A DNA stretch of 64,000 nucleotides. Source: Rouxiella chamberiensis (lineage in GTDB: Bacteria > Pseudomonadota > Gammaproteobacteria > Enterobacterales > Enterobacteriaceae). Within the stretch, counting starts at the first letter, position 1; each line of letters begins with the position of its first letter. The stretch lies in contig NZ_CP114058.1 of NCBI RefSeq assembly GCF_026967475.1, positions 2,790,001 through 2,854,000 of the forward strand. Direction: 5' to 3'. Positions 62,757 to 64,000 of this stretch are shown here, piece after piece. The notes beneath the pieces are model-generated. The model ran no database searches, was not told the DNA's origin, and saw only the letters and a program-made list of their open reading frames with translations. A program made the translations under genes and the position numbers.

Positions 62757-63521
62757 CTATTGCCAGTAATCATCACCGAGTTTCTCGGCAAGCTGTCTGG
62801 TGACAGCCACCAACCCCTCGCGAATGCCCGCAGGTAATGCATCACCCTCGTGCGGCGAAGGGAAAGACAAGCACAACCCGACGGTTTCGTTGCGGTGCTT
62901 GTTGGCGATGCAGGTCGCCAGCGTGCTGATGCCCTGCAAGGTTTCGTTGTTGGCGAACGACCAGCCCACCCGGCGAATGTCGGCCAGAATGTGCAACAGG
63001 GCATCCAGTGTCTGCGGAGAGTTCGGCGAGTTGACCCGATACCCTTCGCGATACCTTTCTACTACCTGCTGGTCGGTATGTCTTGCTAAAATCGCCCTTC
63101 CTATGGCCGTTTCGGCTGCCGGCAACAGACTGCCGGCTGGCGTCACAACCTGAAGATAAGTACGGCCGGGGAACATGCGCATGACCATGATGTTCCGCCC
63201 CTCCAGCATCGAAATATAGCCGGTGCACTGCGTCTGCTGACTGAGCTGCGTCATATACGGCGAGCAGGCATCGACCAGCGGGCTGGACAGATAGTGGCTG
63301 GAAACGGCCAGAAGCAGATGCCCTATCTTGTACAGCCGCGTATCCGGATCCCGCTCCAGCAACCCCTGCGTCTCCATCGTGGTCATCAGACGGGACACAG
63401 TGCTTTTCGGCAGACTCAGTTGCTCGACCACCTCGCTGAAAGAGAGACCGGGATGCCCCTGTCTTATTCCCTTTTGCGCGAAAAGCCTGAGTACGGCAGA
63501 AGCGTTTTCCAGTGTCGTCAC
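62757..63521 (-). CDS. IclR family transcriptional regulator
   Basis: 254-residue regulator. The N-terminal winged helix has LSFSEVVEQLSLPKSTVSRL (about 27-46), and the C-terminal ligand domain ends the protein. IclR regulators usually control an adjacent catabolic operon. This one lies 133 bases upstream of the OPT gene on the same strand, so it may control that operon, by its own promoter or a shared one. The effector is not evident. Confidence 0.93.
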   Translation of the reverse strand: MTTLENASAVLRLFAQKGIRQGHPGLSFSEVVEQLSLPKSTVSRLMTTMETQGLLERDPDTRLYKIGHLLLAVSSHYLSSPLVDACSPYMTQLSQQTQCTGYISMLEGRNIMVMRMFPGRTYLQVVTPAGSLLPAAETAIGRAILARHTDQQVVERYREGYRVNSPNSPQTLDALLHILADIRRVGWSFANNETLQGISTLATCIANKHRNETVGLCLSFPSPHEGDALPAGIREGLVAVTRQLAEKLGDDYWQ

Positions 63522-63852
63522 GGCAGTAGTTCCACTATTCGGAACCGAGTTCCTAGTTAAGATGAATCAAAAACTAATGCCGATGAGGATCAGCGTCAAG
63601 TTGTTTATTTTTTGAGTGGCCGAAATAGCCTCGTGAACATCACCCGGACGTCACGATTAAAGGAAATTTTGTTTAAGTACGGCGGGGAAAGCAGTGATTA
63701 ATACGCTGTAGCCGCTCATTTTCAGGGCGATACTCTGTATTGCGGAGAAACGTTTCGCTGTAAAAAAATTCCGCGTTGCCCCGTGGCAAACCGGCGCAGA
63801 CATAAAAAAAGCACCGCCTCCTGCAAGGCAGTGCTTATTGAGCAAAGAACGA
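63522..63852. other. Intergenic region upstream of the IclR gene
   Basis: 331 bases between the IclR start and the yaiA stop. It holds the yaiA terminator and presumably the IclR promoter. I saw no other gene or convincing operator. Confidence 0.6.
63804..63836 (-). terminator. Rho-independent terminator of yaiA
   Basis: Read on the minus strand, an 11-base stem (AAGCACTGCCT / AGGCGGTGCTT, one G-U pair) with a 6-base loop and a T run, 16 bases after the stop. Confidence 0.9.
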
Positions 63853-64000
63853 TTAATCGCCCTCTTCGTCCTCGTAGCGACGTTTCGAATCCTCGGCTTC
63901 CTCTTTGGTTTTGTGTTCACTGATCAGAGTATCGGGCTTTGGATGGTCGGCACGCAGTTCATACCAGGTTTCGGTGTGACCCGGCTGTCCTTTCTCGACG
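63853..64000 (-). CDS. yaiA: YaiA family protein (5' end beyond window)
   Basis: The C-terminal 49 residues of a small protein, about 63 long in E. coli. [20 protein letters not shown] and [20 protein letters not shown] match YaiA closely. The end is very acidic (YEDEEGD). Its function is unknown. In E. coli yaiA lies between aroL and aroM. Here it carries its own terminator, and the IclR-OPT-DUF1177-AroM block comes between it and ppnP. Confidence 0.9.
   Translation of the reverse strand, partial: VEKGQPGHTETWYELRADHPKPDTLISEHKTKEEAEDSKRRYEDEEGD

Overview
The window is chromosomal DNA from a gamma-proteobacterium of the order Enterobacterales. Gene order follows the Escherichia coli region running from tig and bolA through yajG, ampG, cyoABCDE, yajR, yajQ, panE, yajL, thiI, xseB, ispA, dxs, yajO, pgpA, thiL, nusB, ribH, ribD, nrdR, secFD, yajC, tgt, queA, acpH, proY, brnQ, phoRB, sbcDC, mak, rdgC and ppnP to yaiA. 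Genes at this locus that I recall E. coli has but which are absent here include malZ and araJ. The extra genes (a peroxiredoxin plus ggt next to acpH, a class A acid phosphatase, azlCD, an OPT transporter cluster) suggest a Yersiniaceae- or Hafniaceae-like genus. I cannot name the species.

Layout. 1-11.8 kb: trigger factor (cut by the window edge), bolA, the yajG and ampG envelope genes, the cytochrome bo3 oxidase operon with a clear sigma-70 promoter and an FNR-type box, then yajR and yajQ. 11.9-16.7 kb: a branched-chain amino acid exporter pair (azlCD) divergent from its probable XRE-cupin regulator, panE-yajL behind a good CRP site, an orphan gene and a secreted acid phosphatase. 16.8-34.4 kb: housekeeping genes for tRNA thiolation and thiamine, isoprenoids, phospholipid, riboflavin, ribonucleotide reductase control, Sec translocation and queuosine. 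34.5-42 kb: peroxiredoxin, gamma-glutamyltranspeptidase, proline and branched-chain amino acid transporters, and a MetE-like methyltransferase behind three tandem Met boxes. 42-48.9 kb: phoBR with a Pho box, and sbcDC.

Two accessory blocks interrupt the conserved backbone. Between sbcC and mak (48.9-56.6 kb) lie an O-antigen ligase and a family-8 glycosyltransferase, then an AraC-type regulator, an APH-fold kinase, a class III PLP enzyme of the phospho-lyase type and an ethanolamine-type permease. The last four look like a cobalamin-independent amino-alcohol pathway: import, phosphorylation, then elimination of phosphate and ammonia. Between ppnP and yaiA (59.2-63.5 kb) lies IclR - OPT transporter - DUF1177 - AroM, a probable uptake and catabolism operon of unknown substrate.

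Sixteen single-base indels break the reading frame in fourteen genes, including thiL, which is essential in E. coli. Ten are losses, mostly in short homopolymers. All six gains are an extra base in or just after a GAAC tetramer. This pattern points to sequencing error, so these genes are annotated as the intact genes they probably are, with the indel position given.
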